A DNA stretch of 64,000 nucleotides from contig JAHQWJ010000120.1 of NCBI GenBank assembly GCA_029856125.1, positions 1 through 64,000 on the forward strand, read 5' to 3'. The first letter of the stretch is position 1. Each line of letters starts with the position of its first letter. The position numbers and the translations under genes were made by a program. The stretch is from Promethearchaeia archaeon. GTDB taxonomy: Archaea > Asgardarchaeota > Lokiarchaeia > Sigyniarchaeales > SOKP01. Shown piece after piece: positions 36,118 through 44,744 of the stretch. The notes under the pieces are model-generated. The model was not told the origin of the DNA. It saw only the letters and a program-made list of their open reading frames with translations, and ran no database searches.

Positions 36118-36669
36118 ATGAGTGAAGCAAGCAAAAAATTTAGGTTCAAAATAACTGTTATTGGAGATGGAGCAGTAGGTAAGACATCTCTAATCCAAAA
36201 GTTCACTAATGATAATTTTAAAGAGGATTACATCAAAACCATTGGAGCTCAATTTTCTATATTTGATAAAAAAATCGATGGAGATAAAATAAAGTTATTA
36301 TTCTGGGACATCGCTGGTCAAGACGCTTTTAATTTTTTAAGACCTTCATTTTTTAAAAACAGTGTTGCTGCAATAATTGTGTATACACTTGAAGAAAATG
36401 AACTTGGGGAAGAAAGTTTTAAAAACATTCATAATTGGGATGTAGATATTAAAAAATATTGCGGAGATATTCCTGTAGTAATTTTTGGAAATAAAGTAGA
36501 TTTGATAAATGAGAAGCAGTTAGATACATCAGCTGTCGAAAAAATTGTTAAAGAAAATAACTACTTGGGATATTTCATTACTTCAGCAAAAACGGGGCAT
36601 GGGGTAATTGATGCATTTGATGCGATTATTGACGTGTTATATGTTAAATATAAAGACATGCCCGTTTAG
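36118..36669 (+). CDS. Rab/Ras-type small GTPase
   Basis: A 183-residue Ras-superfamily GTPase of the Asgard type. G1 is GDGAVGKT (16-23), switch I has IKTIGAQF (about 39-46, like the TIG-F of Rab/Ran), G3 is DIAGQD near 64-69, G4 is NKVDL near 125 and G5 TSAKTGHG near 156. Position 68 has the catalytic Gln. No C-terminal Cys box is present, so it is not prenylated and membrane contact must come from partners. A TATA-like TTTATATT lies at about 36053-36060. It is convergent with two 7TM proteins carrying longin-like domains, which may be its effectors or regulators. Confidence 0.93.
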   Translation: MSEASKKFRFKITVIGDGAVGKTSLIQKFTNDNFKEDYIKTIGAQFSIFDKKIDGDKIKLLFWDIAGQDAFNFLRPSFFKNSVAAIIVYTLEENELGEESFKNIHNWDVDIKKYCGDIPVVIFGNKVDLINEKQLDTSAVEKIVKENNYLGYFITSAKTGHGVIDAFDAIIDVLYVKYKDMPV

Positions 36670-36696
36670 AAGAACTTTTTTATCAAATTTCATGGG

Positions 36697-37779
36697 TTAT
36701 TTTTCTAAGTAATCAGGAACGAAATCAAAATATTCTTCTACTAGCGTTCTCGCCTTTTTAAATCTACTAACTTCATACATACCGCCAAAATGAGACTTGA
36801 ATTTATCAATGAACTCAGAATTGAACTTCTTAAGTCCATAACGCAAAGATTTAGATGATTTTGTTGTAACCAAAACAGAAGCAACCGGAAAATTCTTATT
36901 GTGTTCAATTAAAAGGACTGCTCGGTCCATTTTGATTTCCCGTACTTCCCCTTTCTTTAATAATTCGTCTAAAATGCTACCCACTGCTTGGAGTACCATA
37001 GTAAAGACATTCTCGTCTATTACTCTCAATTTTGCCCAATCGTGTTTAAATAATCCAATGCCCGCATTCGTCTCAACAACCAAAAGTCGATAAGCTTTAA
37101 AGGGAAGGATATAAATGATTTTAGGTTCTTTCCATATAACTATAATTGTAAATAATGCTCCTAAGCTATGAGTTATAAAACCTAATGAATTGAACATTTT
37201 AATAAAAGTTCCTAAAAAATACAGCGTTGCCGTGACAAATGAAAATAGAATGCTGCCAAACAACAAAAAGTTGACAAGTTGTTTTAGTTCACTCGGAGCT
37301 CTTTTCCAAGTGAGAAAACTCCAACTAAAATAGGTAATTACGTAATAAAAGAGGAAAATAATCTGAACAATTCTAAGAGCGCCAACAATATGGACGCCAT
37401 AACCAGGTATAATTAGCATACCTCCAGGCGTAATATATAAGTATAGCATTATAATCTCAATTAAAAGCACAATCGTAATCTTAACTGAACTCACGCGTTC
37501 TTTTTTAATTAGGTCTATGAATATAAAAAGACAGGGAACGCCAATTATTTGTGGAATAATCGCAAGAGTCATTAGTAGGGGTGAATAAAAAAGATGCGAG
37601 GCTGCGTCTAAAGCCCAAAAAAAAGATTGTAATAACCAATTTGCTGAAAATAAATACACTAATCGATTTTTTCTTTTTTTCGCGTAAGAAAATGAAAGCA
37701 AAAATCCAATAATGTTCAACACACCTGCTACTGATGCAGATGTTACTAATAAGATATTATCAAAACTAATCATTTTCAC
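36697..37779 (-). CDS. seven-helix membrane protein with cytosolic longin-like domain, copy 1
   Basis: A 360-residue protein. Hydropathy by eye gives about seven membrane helices between residues 8 and 218, ending IIVIWKEPKIIYILP. The last 135 residues are soluble: FKAYRLLVVETNAGIGLFKHDW, then DENVFTMVLQAVGSILDELL, MDRAVLLIEHN, VASVLVTTKSSKSLRYGLKKFNSEF. This strand-helix order suits a longin- or roadblock-like domain (inferred). It is a close paralogue of the next gene, 22 bases upstream of this one, and is convergent with the small GTPase gene, so a role in GTPase signalling at the membrane is plausible. Confidence 0.65.
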   Translation of the reverse strand: MKMISFDNILLVTSASVAGVLNIIGFLLSFSYAKKRKNRLVYLFSANWLLQSFFWALDAASHLFYSPLLMTLAIIPQIIGVPCLFIFIDLIKKERVSSVKITIVLLIEIIMLYLYITPGGMLIIPGYGVHIVGALRIVQIIFLFYYVITYFSWSFLTWKRAPSELKQLVNFLLFGSILFSFVTATLYFLGTFIKMFNSLGFITHSLGALFTIIVIWKEPKIIYILPFKAYRLLVVETNAGIGLFKHDWAKLRVIDENVFTMVLQAVGSILDELLKKGEVREIKMDRAVLLIEHNKNFPVASVLVTTKSSKSLRYGLKKFNSEFIDKFKSHFGGMYEVSRFKKARTLVEEYFDFVPDYLEK

Positions 37780-37801
37780 CTTCTTTCAATCAAGTTTTTG
37801 T

Positions 37802-38884
37802 TTATATAATTTCACTTTTATAACTTGGGACAAAACCGAATACCTGTTCAACTATTTTTGAACCCTCGACGAAATCACTAACTTTTCGTGAATCTTCTAA
37901 AGTCTTTTGAAATTGTGTAACAAATTCTTCGTTAAATCTCTTTAATCCATATCTCAACGATTTCGAAGATTTAGAGGCGATTAAAACAGATGCAATAGAA
38001 TTCTCGTTGTTGTGGTTGATAAGAATTACAGCTCGATCCATTTGGATTTCTTGGACATCACCTTTTTTTAAGATATCATCTAGAACACTTCCAATAGCTT
38101 GGATCATCATAGTAAAGATATTTTCCTCAACTTCTCCTGCTTTTGCCCAATCATATTTAAACAAGGCCACGCTTGCTATCGTGTCAACTACTAAAATACG
38201 ATAAGCCTTAAAAGGCAAGATATAAATAATTCTGGGATCTTTTAAGATAACCAAAATAGTGATGAACGCTCCAATTCCATTAACAAAGAACCCTATAGCA
38301 TTAAATACTTTTATAAGTGAGCCTATTGCATACAGTACCCCTGTTACAATTGAAAAAATAGTGCTGCCAAATAGCAAATAACTTGTTAAGCGTTTTAAAT
38401 CCGCAGGAGCCTTACGCCAGGTATGAAAACTCCATAAAACATAAAAAATCATGAAGTAGAAGAGGTAGATAATTTGCACTATACGAAGTATGCCTTTATT
38501 ATGAATGCCATATCCAGGAATGATTTCCCAATTATTTGGTACGTAAAAAGTGACGAGAAAAACTAAAGCTTCGATAATCATAAGTATTGAAAATTTAACT
38601 GGACTAACATGCTCTTTTGTGCTAAGTTCGATAAAAATGATAATACACGGAACTCCTATCAGTTGTGGAACAATTGCTAAGGCCATTAGTGGTATTGAGT
38701 AAAGATAATGAGCTGCAGCATCTATAAACCAAAAAACAGCATACATTAACCACATTGCGGAAAATAAGAAAATAAGCCGATTTTTATTTTTAAAAGCATA
38801 AATGAATGTAATAATACCTCCAATTGCTACTAATGTCCCCGTTATTAAGGTCGATAATACGAGCAGTAAATTTTCAATACTCAT
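37802..38884 (-). CDS. seven-helix membrane protein with cytosolic longin-like domain, copy 2
   Basis: A 360-residue paralogue of the downstream gene, the same length and layout: about seven membrane helices to residue 220 (ILKDPRIIYILP), then FKAYRILVVDTIASVALFKYDW, NIFTMMIQAIGSVLDDIL, MDRAVILINHNNENSIASVLIASKSSKSLRYGLKRFNEEF. The soluble part is the better conserved region, suggesting it contacts a shared partner. The pair is probably one operon transcribed from the long gap at 38885-39858. Homology to known receptors is not recognised. Confidence 0.65.
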   Translation of the reverse strand: MSIENLLLVLSTLITGTLVAIGGIITFIYAFKNKNRLIFLFSAMWLMYAVFWFIDAAAHYLYSIPLMALAIVPQLIGVPCIIIFIELSTKEHVSPVKFSILMIIEALVFLVTFYVPNNWEIIPGYGIHNKGILRIVQIIYLFYFMIFYVLWSFHTWRKAPADLKRLTSYLLFGSTIFSIVTGVLYAIGSLIKVFNAIGFFVNGIGAFITILVILKDPRIIYILPFKAYRILVVDTIASVALFKYDWAKAGEVEENIFTMMIQAIGSVLDDILKKGDVQEIQMDRAVILINHNNENSIASVLIASKSSKSLRYGLKRFNEEFVTQFQKTLEDSRKVSDFVEGSKIVEQVFGFVPSYKSEII

Positions 38885-39858
38885 TATAATTTTTTTTTAT
38901 ATTTTTTGGCGCTTTACTAATCATTGTTCTTCAGGAAAGAACTTTGCGAGGACTTAAAACATAACTGATCTCTAATTAAATAAATATTGTTTTATTCCTA
39001 TTTAAAAGATTATTCATTATTGTAAATATTTCCTTTAAAATGTCGCAAATCATTAAAAAATTTAAATGAATATATCCAGAAAAAGATATAAAATGTAAGT
39101 TTTGGGTTATTTTTTATTTTACTAAAAGAGCCGCTCTATTCTATTATTATTAAACAGTCCAGCTCTAATTCAAGATTCCAATTAAATTACATTTTTGTAA
39201 ACTAAATATGTAAATTTGCTAATATAATTATTAACAAAACATGAAACAGAAGAGAGTGAAATATTATAACATTAACGAAGCAAAAAGAAATAGATGTAAA
39301 CCACAATGGTGGAATATTACTAGAGAATAAAAGAATGAAAAAATTGTTGAGATACTGTAAGGAAAGGCAATCGCGAGCTTCCTGGACTCCAGAGATGAAG
39401 TTTAATGAATGTAAACATTCTATCTTTAGATTTTATCCAGAAAAGTACATGATTATCGACGGAAGATGTTATAATTTTTCATGTTTGGGCTAATTGAGGA
39501 TGAGGGCGTCTCAAATAAATTAGAATCCATAAAGGCTCCAAGACTCTAATCAAAATTTAATTTTCAAAACTAAATATGTACTGCTACTGATAGCATAATA
39601 ACGAATACGAAAAGAATAAGTGAGTATATTAAGTATGCTCTACATGCTGAAAATGACGTAGTCAAAATTTGGCTACCACTTCTAAGAGCGAGGTTAATAA
39701 GGGTTGTGGGCGAAGTTAACTTTATTAATTTTACAAGCTTGTTTTTTTCGATTCGTGCCAATTAGATTGTGAATTGGATTTTTTTTATTTCCTAGCTTAA
39801 TATTTCTAAATAATGTCATATTATATTTCATTAAGTTTATAGAAATTATAAATTACAG
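38885..39858. other. 974-bp gap, mostly non-coding, with an imperfect repeat
   Basis: This is the longest gap in the window, very AT-rich. It must hold the promoter of the 7TM pair and of the DUF35 gene. Apart from a 52-codon Cys-containing frame (39335-39493) I see only an imperfect direct repeat: CTCTAATTCAA to AACTAAATATGTA at about 39163-39212 and CTCTAATCAA to AACTAAATATGTA at about 39545-39580. These flank the small frame and might be remnants of a mobile element. No tRNA fold was found. Confidence 0.5.
39335..39493 (+). CDS. possible 52-residue cysteine-containing protein
   Basis: A short ATG frame, MKKLLRYCKERQSRASW at the start and YNFSCLG at the end. It has four Cys and one His (C8, C26, H28, C45, C50), and the segment NECKHSIFRFYPEKY then IDGRCYNF looks like folded protein rather than chance. 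No clear ribosome-binding site is seen. It might be a small zinc-binding protein, or a fragment left by an older gene. It lies between the copies of an imperfect repeat. Confidence 0.35.
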   Translation: MKKLLRYCKERQSRASWTPEMKFNECKHSIFRFYPEKYMIIDGRCYNFSCLG

Positions 39859-40221
39859 ATGGGATTAGTGACTACTGAAGAGAATATCATTTGGCACAAA
39901 TGTATAAATTGTGGCTTGTTGCAACATAACACTCATCTAAGATGTTTAAAATGTAAGAACGATGATTTTGAGATTATTGAAGCTTCAGGCACATGCAAAC
40001 TACTCACTTATACAATCTTAAAAGCACCCCCTGCTGAATTTCGAGATAAGGCGTCCTATGCTCTTGGAGTTGTGGAATTTAAAAATGGTGTAAAAGGACT
40101 CGGTCAATTAACAACTCAAAATAATTTATACACAGGAATGACATTAAAACCAATTTATCGAAAAATTTGCGAAAACTTAGACGGAAAGGAAGTATATACT
40201 TATGTGTTTGAACCAGTTTAA
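39859..40221 (+). CDS. Zn-ribbon OB-fold protein (DUF35 type)
   Basis: A 120-residue protein with an N-terminal rubredoxin-like zinc ribbon, HKCINCGLLQHNTHLRCLKC (residues 13-32, two CxxC), then an OB fold: GTCKLLTYTILKAPPAEF near 44 and YALGVVEFKNGVKGLGQL near 67. DUF35 proteins bind CoA substrates and bridge thiolase and HMG-CoA synthase, or support acyl-CoA transformations. It lies 30 bases before the methylmalonyl-CoA mutase gene and on the same strand, which suggests co-expression. Its usual thiolase partner may be the protein encoded at 32704-33936. Confidence 0.88.
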   Translation: MGLVTTEENIIWHKCINCGLLQHNTHLRCLKCKNDDFEIIEASGTCKLLTYTILKAPPAEFRDKASYALGVVEFKNGVKGLGQLTTQNNLYTGMTLKPIYRKICENLDGKEVYTYVFEPV

Positions 40222-40251
40222 TTAGGTAATTAGTTCTTAGGAGGAAATAAG

Positions 40252-41928
40252 ATGTTTACAGATGAAGAACTTGATAAAATTGAAAATAAGAGGAAAGAGT
40301 GGGAAGAACAAACCTTAAATAAGTTTACTGAAAGAGGAGAGAGGAAAGATAGCTACGAATCTCCTTCAGGAATTCCTTTGAAACCTGTATATGGACCTGA
40401 AGATATCCAGAATCTTAATTATTTAGAGGATCTTGGATTTCCTGGAACTCCACCTTTTACGAGGGGGGTGTATCCAAATATGTATCGTGGTCGTATCTGG
40501 ACTATGCGACAATATGGGGGGTTTGCAGATGCTACTAAAACAAATGAGCGATTTAAATATTTAATATCACAAGGTCAAAAAGGGCTTTCAATTGCATTTG
40601 ATTTACCAACTCAGATGGGGTACAACAGTAATCATAATATTTGCTTAGGGGAAGTAGGAAGAGTTGGTGTAACTGTTAATTCATTGAGAGATTTTGAACA
40701 AGTATTTGAGGGAATTCCTTTGGATAAGGTTTCAACCAGTATGACTATAAATGCTCCTACATCAGTATTATTAGCAATGTATATTGCCGTAGGTGAGAAA
40801 CAAGGAGTAAATCCAGAAAAATTGACTGGTACTGTTCAAAACGATATTCTAAAGGAATATGTTGCTAGAGGAACTTATATTTTTCCTCCAAAACCTTCTT
40901 TAAGATTAGTGGCAGATGTAATTGAATATTGTTCAAAAAATTTACCCCGTTTTAATACAATTAGTATCAGTGGGTATCATATGCGCGAGGCAGGCTGTAA
41001 CGCTATCCATGAAATTGCGTTCACTCTAGCGGATGGAATCGCCTATGTTGAAGAAGTCCTTAATAGAGGAGTGGACATTGATGATTTTGCAACACGATTA
41101 TCTTTCTTTTTTACTACTCATAACAACTTTTTTGAAGAAATTGCTAAGTTGAGAGCAGCTAGGAAGCTTTGGGCAAAAATTATGAAAGAACGGTTTCACG
41201 CTAAGAATCCAAATTCTTTAAGACTGCGATTTCACACACAGACGGCTGGAGTTACACTAACAGCTCAACAACCTAATGTTAACATTGTAAGAGTAGCTCT
41301 TCAAGCACTTGCAGCAATATTAGGTGGGACGCAATCACTCCATACTTGTGGTGCGGATGAAGCTTTAGCTATCCCAACGGAAGATTCTGTAAGGTTATCG
41401 TTACGAACTCAACAGGTACTAGCGTATGAATCGGGGGTCACTGATGTTGTAGACCCTCTCGGAGGATCGTATTACATCGAGTATCTTACTTCACAGCTGG
41501 AAAAAAAAGCCTTAGAATATATTGAAAAAATAGATAAGATGGGTGGTATAACTAAAGCAATTGAAACGGCTTTTATCCAACGAGAAATCCAAAATAATGC
41601 TTACAACGACCAAATAAAAATTGAAAATGGTGATAACACTATTATTGGTGTAAATTCATATTGTACTGATGAAGAATGTAAAATTGATACGTTTAAACAT
41701 GATAAAGGCGAAGAAGAAAGGATTATTAAGAGTTTATTCAAGCTAAAAACAGAACGAAACGAAGAATCTGTTAAAGCAAAATTAACGAAACTAAAACAAG
41801 TTGCATTGAGTGGTGATAATATTATGCCGGTAATGATCGAAACAGTGAAAATTTATGCCACAATTCAGGAAATTTGTGATGTGTTAAGAGAAGTATTCGG
41901 AGTATATGATAGTCCTCAAGTGTTTTAA
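40252..41928 (+). CDS. methylmalonyl-CoA mutase, catalytic (large) subunit
   Basis: A 558-residue protein covering the catalytic TIM barrel of methylmalonyl-CoA mutase without the C-terminal B12-binding domain, as usual in archaea where that domain is a separate subunit. Visible are PGTPPFTRGVYPNMYRGR near 63-80, QGQKGLSIAFDLPTQMGYNSNH near 107-128, STSMTINAPTSVLLAMY near 162, NTISISGYHMREAG near 235 with the catalytic His region, and FHTQTAGVTLTAQQPNVNIVRVALQALAAILGGTQSLHT near 325-363. It interconverts methylmalonyl-CoA and succinyl-CoA. RBS GGAGG at 40239-40243 precedes the ATG. The B12 subunit is not in this window. Confidence 0.95.
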   Translation: MFTDEELDKIENKRKEWEEQTLNKFTERGERKDSYESPSGIPLKPVYGPEDIQNLNYLEDLGFPGTPPFTRGVYPNMYRGRIWTMRQYGGFADATKTNERFKYLISQGQKGLSIAFDLPTQMGYNSNHNICLGEVGRVGVTVNSLRDFEQVFEGIPLDKVSTSMTINAPTSVLLAMYIAVGEKQGVNPEKLTGTVQNDILKEYVARGTYIFPPKPSLRLVADVIEYCSKNLPRFNTISISGYHMREAGCNAIHEIAFTLADGIAYVEEVLNRGVDIDDFATRLSFFFTTHNNFFEEIAKLRAARKLWAKIMKERFHAKNPNSLRLRFHTQTAGVTLTAQQPNVNIVRVALQALAAILGGTQSLHTCGADEALAIPTEDSVRLSLRTQQVLAYESGVTDVVDPLGGSYYIEYLTSQLEKKALEYIEKIDKMGGITKAIETAFIQREIQNNAYNDQIKIENGDNTIIGVNSYCTDEECKIDTFKHDKGEEERIIKSLFKLKTERNEESVKAKLTKLKQVALSGDNIMPVMIETVKIYATIQEICDVLREVFGVYDSPQVF

Positions 41929-42037
41929 TCCATAAGTCATAGTATAATAGAGTTTTCTTACAAAAATGTAAAAACTTATATTTCTAATTATAATATATTT
42001 TAGTACATCCAATTTTAAAGTAAGGGTGAAAATTGCA

Positions 42038-42346
42038 ATGTTGTTTATTATATATTATGAATTAGATTCTAATTTAGATCCAGCAGATATGCTCACTGCT
42101 TATCAAAAAATCCAAGAAGCTGAAGTGGAATTTGAAAAATGGGAAACAAAAGGCTGGTACATAACTCCAGAAGATTGGGGTGTCGCTATAGTAGAATGCG
42201 ATAGCGTGGATGATATGATGAAAAACTCATATCAATGGAAATTAGCACTACCAGGTTTTTTTACAAAATATAATGTCTCCCCCGTTGCAGAAGTAGAGCA
42301 AGCAGTTCCAGTGCTGGCCAAAATGATGAGAAAATTTAAAAAATAA
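42038..42346 (+). CDS. small DUF3303-like hypothetical protein
   Basis: About 102 residues, beginning MLFIIYYELDSNLDPADMLT. A Shine-Dalgarno-like GGTGA at 42025-42029 lies at the right distance from ATG 42038, so that start is preferred over GTG at 42026. The layout (strand, helix QKIQEAEVEFEKWE, WYITPEDWGVAIVECDSVDDMMK, helix, then FFTKYNVSPVAEVEQAV) is a dimeric ferredoxin-like fold of the DUF3303 type. The enzyme function, if any, is unknown. It stands alone. Confidence 0.55.
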   Translation: MLFIIYYELDSNLDPADMLTAYQKIQEAEVEFEKWETKGWYITPEDWGVAIVECDSVDDMMKNSYQWKLALPGFFTKYNVSPVAEVEQAVPVLAKMMRKFKK

Positions 42347-42371
42347 ATAATTTCAGAGATAAAAATATTTG

Positions 42372-42419
42372 TGAGTTTTTAGAACTCAGCTGAAAAGTAT
42401 TTTTTCTCCTTTTTTTTCT
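42372..42419 (+). terminator. hairpin followed by T-runs
   Basis: TGAGTT (42372-42377) pairs with AACTCA (42383-42388) across TTTAG, followed by T-rich tracts near 42400-42418. It lies between the convergent ends of the DUF3303-like gene and the acyl-CoA synthetase gene, and resembles an intrinsic terminator for the plus strand. Confidence 0.5.
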
Positions 42420-42438
42420 ATATTGGTCCTCAAATGAT

Positions 42439-43866
42439 TTAAGATTTCTTTTTATAATATTCTGATATTTTTGGTAATAACGCCAGAAATTCTTGTGGAT
42501 CTCCAAAAATGGGGATTTTTTTTTCTTTAACTTTTGTGAGAAACTTGCTAACTGCTTTCGGACGAGTAAGATGTTGCGTAATTAAAATTAGTGGTTTGCT
42601 GTGTTTATGTCCAAGAGCTAGACTCTCAAAAACAGTATTGAAAAATTTCTTACTATCTTTTATCCTAGGAGGTAAGGTGAGATAAAATCCTGGTAAATCC
42701 ATAACGAGTCCATCAATGATCTTATCTGACAATACTATATCAATAACTTCTTTAACGATCTTAATAGCAAAAAATTGAGCTGCAAAATCGAGTGGGTTAT
42801 TAGGACTAGTACCAGCCATAAAAAACTTCTTTGAAATCTCACGTTGTATTTCAGGGGAAAACGGAGGGACTCCCAAGCCTACTTTTTCAATTAAATCGGC
42901 TAAAACTACCCCATAACCTCCAGAAATACTTATTAAGGCTAAATTTCGTAGCTTAAAACTACCATAACAATCAATTAAACGAGCTGTATGAAGTAATTGT
43001 TCTAAAGAGTCAACTTCGATAATATTATATTGGAGAAAGAAATTTTTCCATATTTTGTTATTACCTGATATTGAAGCTGTGTGAGTTTTAGCTGCAACTG
43101 CTCCGCTTTCACTCTTTCCGCCTTTTAGAACTATTATCGGTTTGGTGTTATTCTTAAGAATTGCTTTTAGAGTATCTATCCGCCCTTCTTTAATTCCTTC
43201 GAGATAACATAGAATAATTTCTGTTTCTGGATCATGTATTAAAAAAGAGAGAAGGTCAACAAAATCTAGATCAGCTCCATTTCCAAAGGAAAAAACTTTT
43301 GAAAAATGAATACCTAATTCAAGGGAGGAATAGATAGCAATGTTGCATATTCCTCCAGATTGAGCAATAAATCCAACATTTCCCCGATCTGATGGGAACC
43401 CTGGACGCCAAGCGACCCCTATCTTAGGATAAAATAGCCCTAATCCATTTGGTCCTAAAAATCTTACTTTATTTTGGGCTCTTTTCAACAGTTCTTTTTC
43501 TAATTCAACACCCTTTTCTGTTCCAGCATCTGAAAACTCTGAAGTAAAAACCGTAACCAATTTTACCCCTTTTTCTACGCACTCGTCCATCACTTCCAAT
43601 ACTTTATTTGCTGGAATTGCGATAAATGCGAAATCTATTGCTTCTGGGATATCGAGGATGGAAGTGTAAATATTTTCTTTTGGAAAATTAGGTATCTCTT
43701 CAGCACTAGGATGTACAGCGTAGATATTTCCTTTAAACATGTATTGGTGATTTCTTAAAAAGAAATAATCTCTCTTTTTTGAGGCTCCAATGACAGCAAT
43801 AGATCTAATATTATTAATAAAAGATACATCTTTTAAATCGATGTCCTTATTCTCTACGGTCTCCAT
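42439..43866 (-). CDS. acyl-CoA synthetase (ADP-forming), alpha subunit type, second copy
   Basis: A 475-residue CoA-binding protein of the NDP-forming acyl-CoA synthetase alpha type. Residues include IRSIAVIGASKKRDYFF near 20, YAVHPSAEEIP near 50, RFLGPNGLGLFYP near 134, FIAQSGGICNIAIYSS near 165 and AAKTHTASISGN near 258, where His is the phosphohistidine. It is shorter than the copy at 18378-19859 and the two are clearly diverged. The ATP-grasp beta partner is again absent. It converts acyl-CoA plus ADP to acid plus ATP, or the reverse. Confidence 0.82.
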   Translation of the reverse strand: METVENKDIDLKDVSFINNIRSIAVIGASKKRDYFFLRNHQYMFKGNIYAVHPSAEEIPNFPKENIYTSILDIPEAIDFAFIAIPANKVLEVMDECVEKGVKLVTVFTSEFSDAGTEKGVELEKELLKRAQNKVRFLGPNGLGLFYPKIGVAWRPGFPSDRGNVGFIAQSGGICNIAIYSSLELGIHFSKVFSFGNGADLDFVDLLSFLIHDPETEIILCYLEGIKEGRIDTLKAILKNNTKPIIVLKGGKSESGAVAAKTHTASISGNNKIWKNFFLQYNIIEVDSLEQLLHTARLIDCYGSFKLRNLALISISGGYGVVLADLIEKVGLGVPPFSPEIQREISKKFFMAGTSPNNPLDFAAQFFAIKIVKEVIDIVLSDKIIDGLVMDLPGFYLTLPPRIKDSKKFFNTVFESLALGHKHSKPLILITQHLTRPKAVSKFLTKVKEKKIPIFGDPQEFLALLPKISEYYKKKS

Positions 43867-43941
43867 TATTATTTTAAAATTAAAGATGAGATTAATAGTT
43901 TATAAAAAAATGAAATGTTAAATAGAAAAAAGAACTTAAGT

Positions 43942-44637
43942 CTAGCTTCTGAAAATTTCATTCAGTAGTTTCTGGATAAAATCGTCAAATTTTTCCTGTT
44001 GATATTCTACCCCTAAAAAAGGTTTTATCAGTAGTGGAATCTCGGAGGGATTTACAAATACTGGCAGAAGTCTAATTCTTTCTTCTTGACTTAATTGTAT
44101 TGCCGCTCCCCTCTCTAATTTAACTGATTTTGAATCTCTAGAATGTTGAGAACAAAATAATATAAAGACTTTTGATTTTTCCAAATTATCCTCCATATAT
44201 TCTATAATATTTTGACCGCTATCTTTTTCCCAGTAGTAGACATTAGTTATTTCTGGATGAGCTTCTAATTTTTTGGCAATCTCTTTAATTCTATAGAAAT
44301 CTGTATCTACAGTTGAATAACTCAGAAAGATATTAAAATCAAGTTTAGTTCCTGTTACTGCAGCTTTTACGATTCGAGCGAATTGCTGTATTCGAACGGT
44401 AGCTTCTTCTAATGCTTGTTGATTTCCAGTTTTTAAGAATTCACCTAGTTTTCCTAATACTTTTTCCATCAATTTTGCTTCTTCGATCAATACACGATTA
44501 CTACTAGCTTTACACGCATATATCACATCGACCAACCAAAATAATTGGTCTCGAAAAAGTCTCGCCTGAGGTCTTGATTGTAATAATTTCGAAATTTTTT
44601 CCATTGATTCGTCCATTTGATATGAGTTCTTTTCCAT
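43942..44637 (-). CDS. TIR domain protein
   Basis: About 231 residues with ATG at 44637; an in-frame GTG at 44652 would add five residues. The N-terminal 95 residues are helical (SKLLQSRPQARLFRDQLFWLVDVIYACKA). The C-terminal part is a TIR domain: FNIFLSYSTVDTDFYRIKEI near 97-116, then VYYWEKDSG, LEKSKVFILFCSQHSRDS near 155-170, and KLERGAAIQLSQ near 175, where the Glu sits at the position of the catalytic Glu of NAD-cleaving TIR enzymes. RLLPVFVNPSEIP follows. A defence or NADase role is inferred; no other defence gene is next to it. Confidence 0.85.
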   Translation of the reverse strand: MEKNSYQMDESMEKISKLLQSRPQARLFRDQLFWLVDVIYACKASSNRVLIEEAKLMEKVLGKLGEFLKTGNQQALEEATVRIQQFARIVKAAVTGTKLDFNIFLSYSTVDTDFYRIKEIAKKLEAHPEITNVYYWEKDSGQNIIEYMEDNLEKSKVFILFCSQHSRDSKSVKLERGAAIQLSQEERIRLLPVFVNPSEIPLLIKPFLGVEYQQEKFDDFIQKLLNEIFRS

Positions 44638-44744
44638 AATTAATGATTGCACTTCATCGTTTGAAGAGATCAGAAATCTTGATACACGTAGAAAATGTAC
44701 ATTTAATATTATAAGGTTGATTATTCAATGATAGTTTTAAATTT

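Noticed and set aside
39570..39761. 63-codon minus-strand frame in the long gap
   Set aside because: No recognised motif, no ribosome-binding site, and it runs through a region with a decayed repeat; composition looks non-coding.
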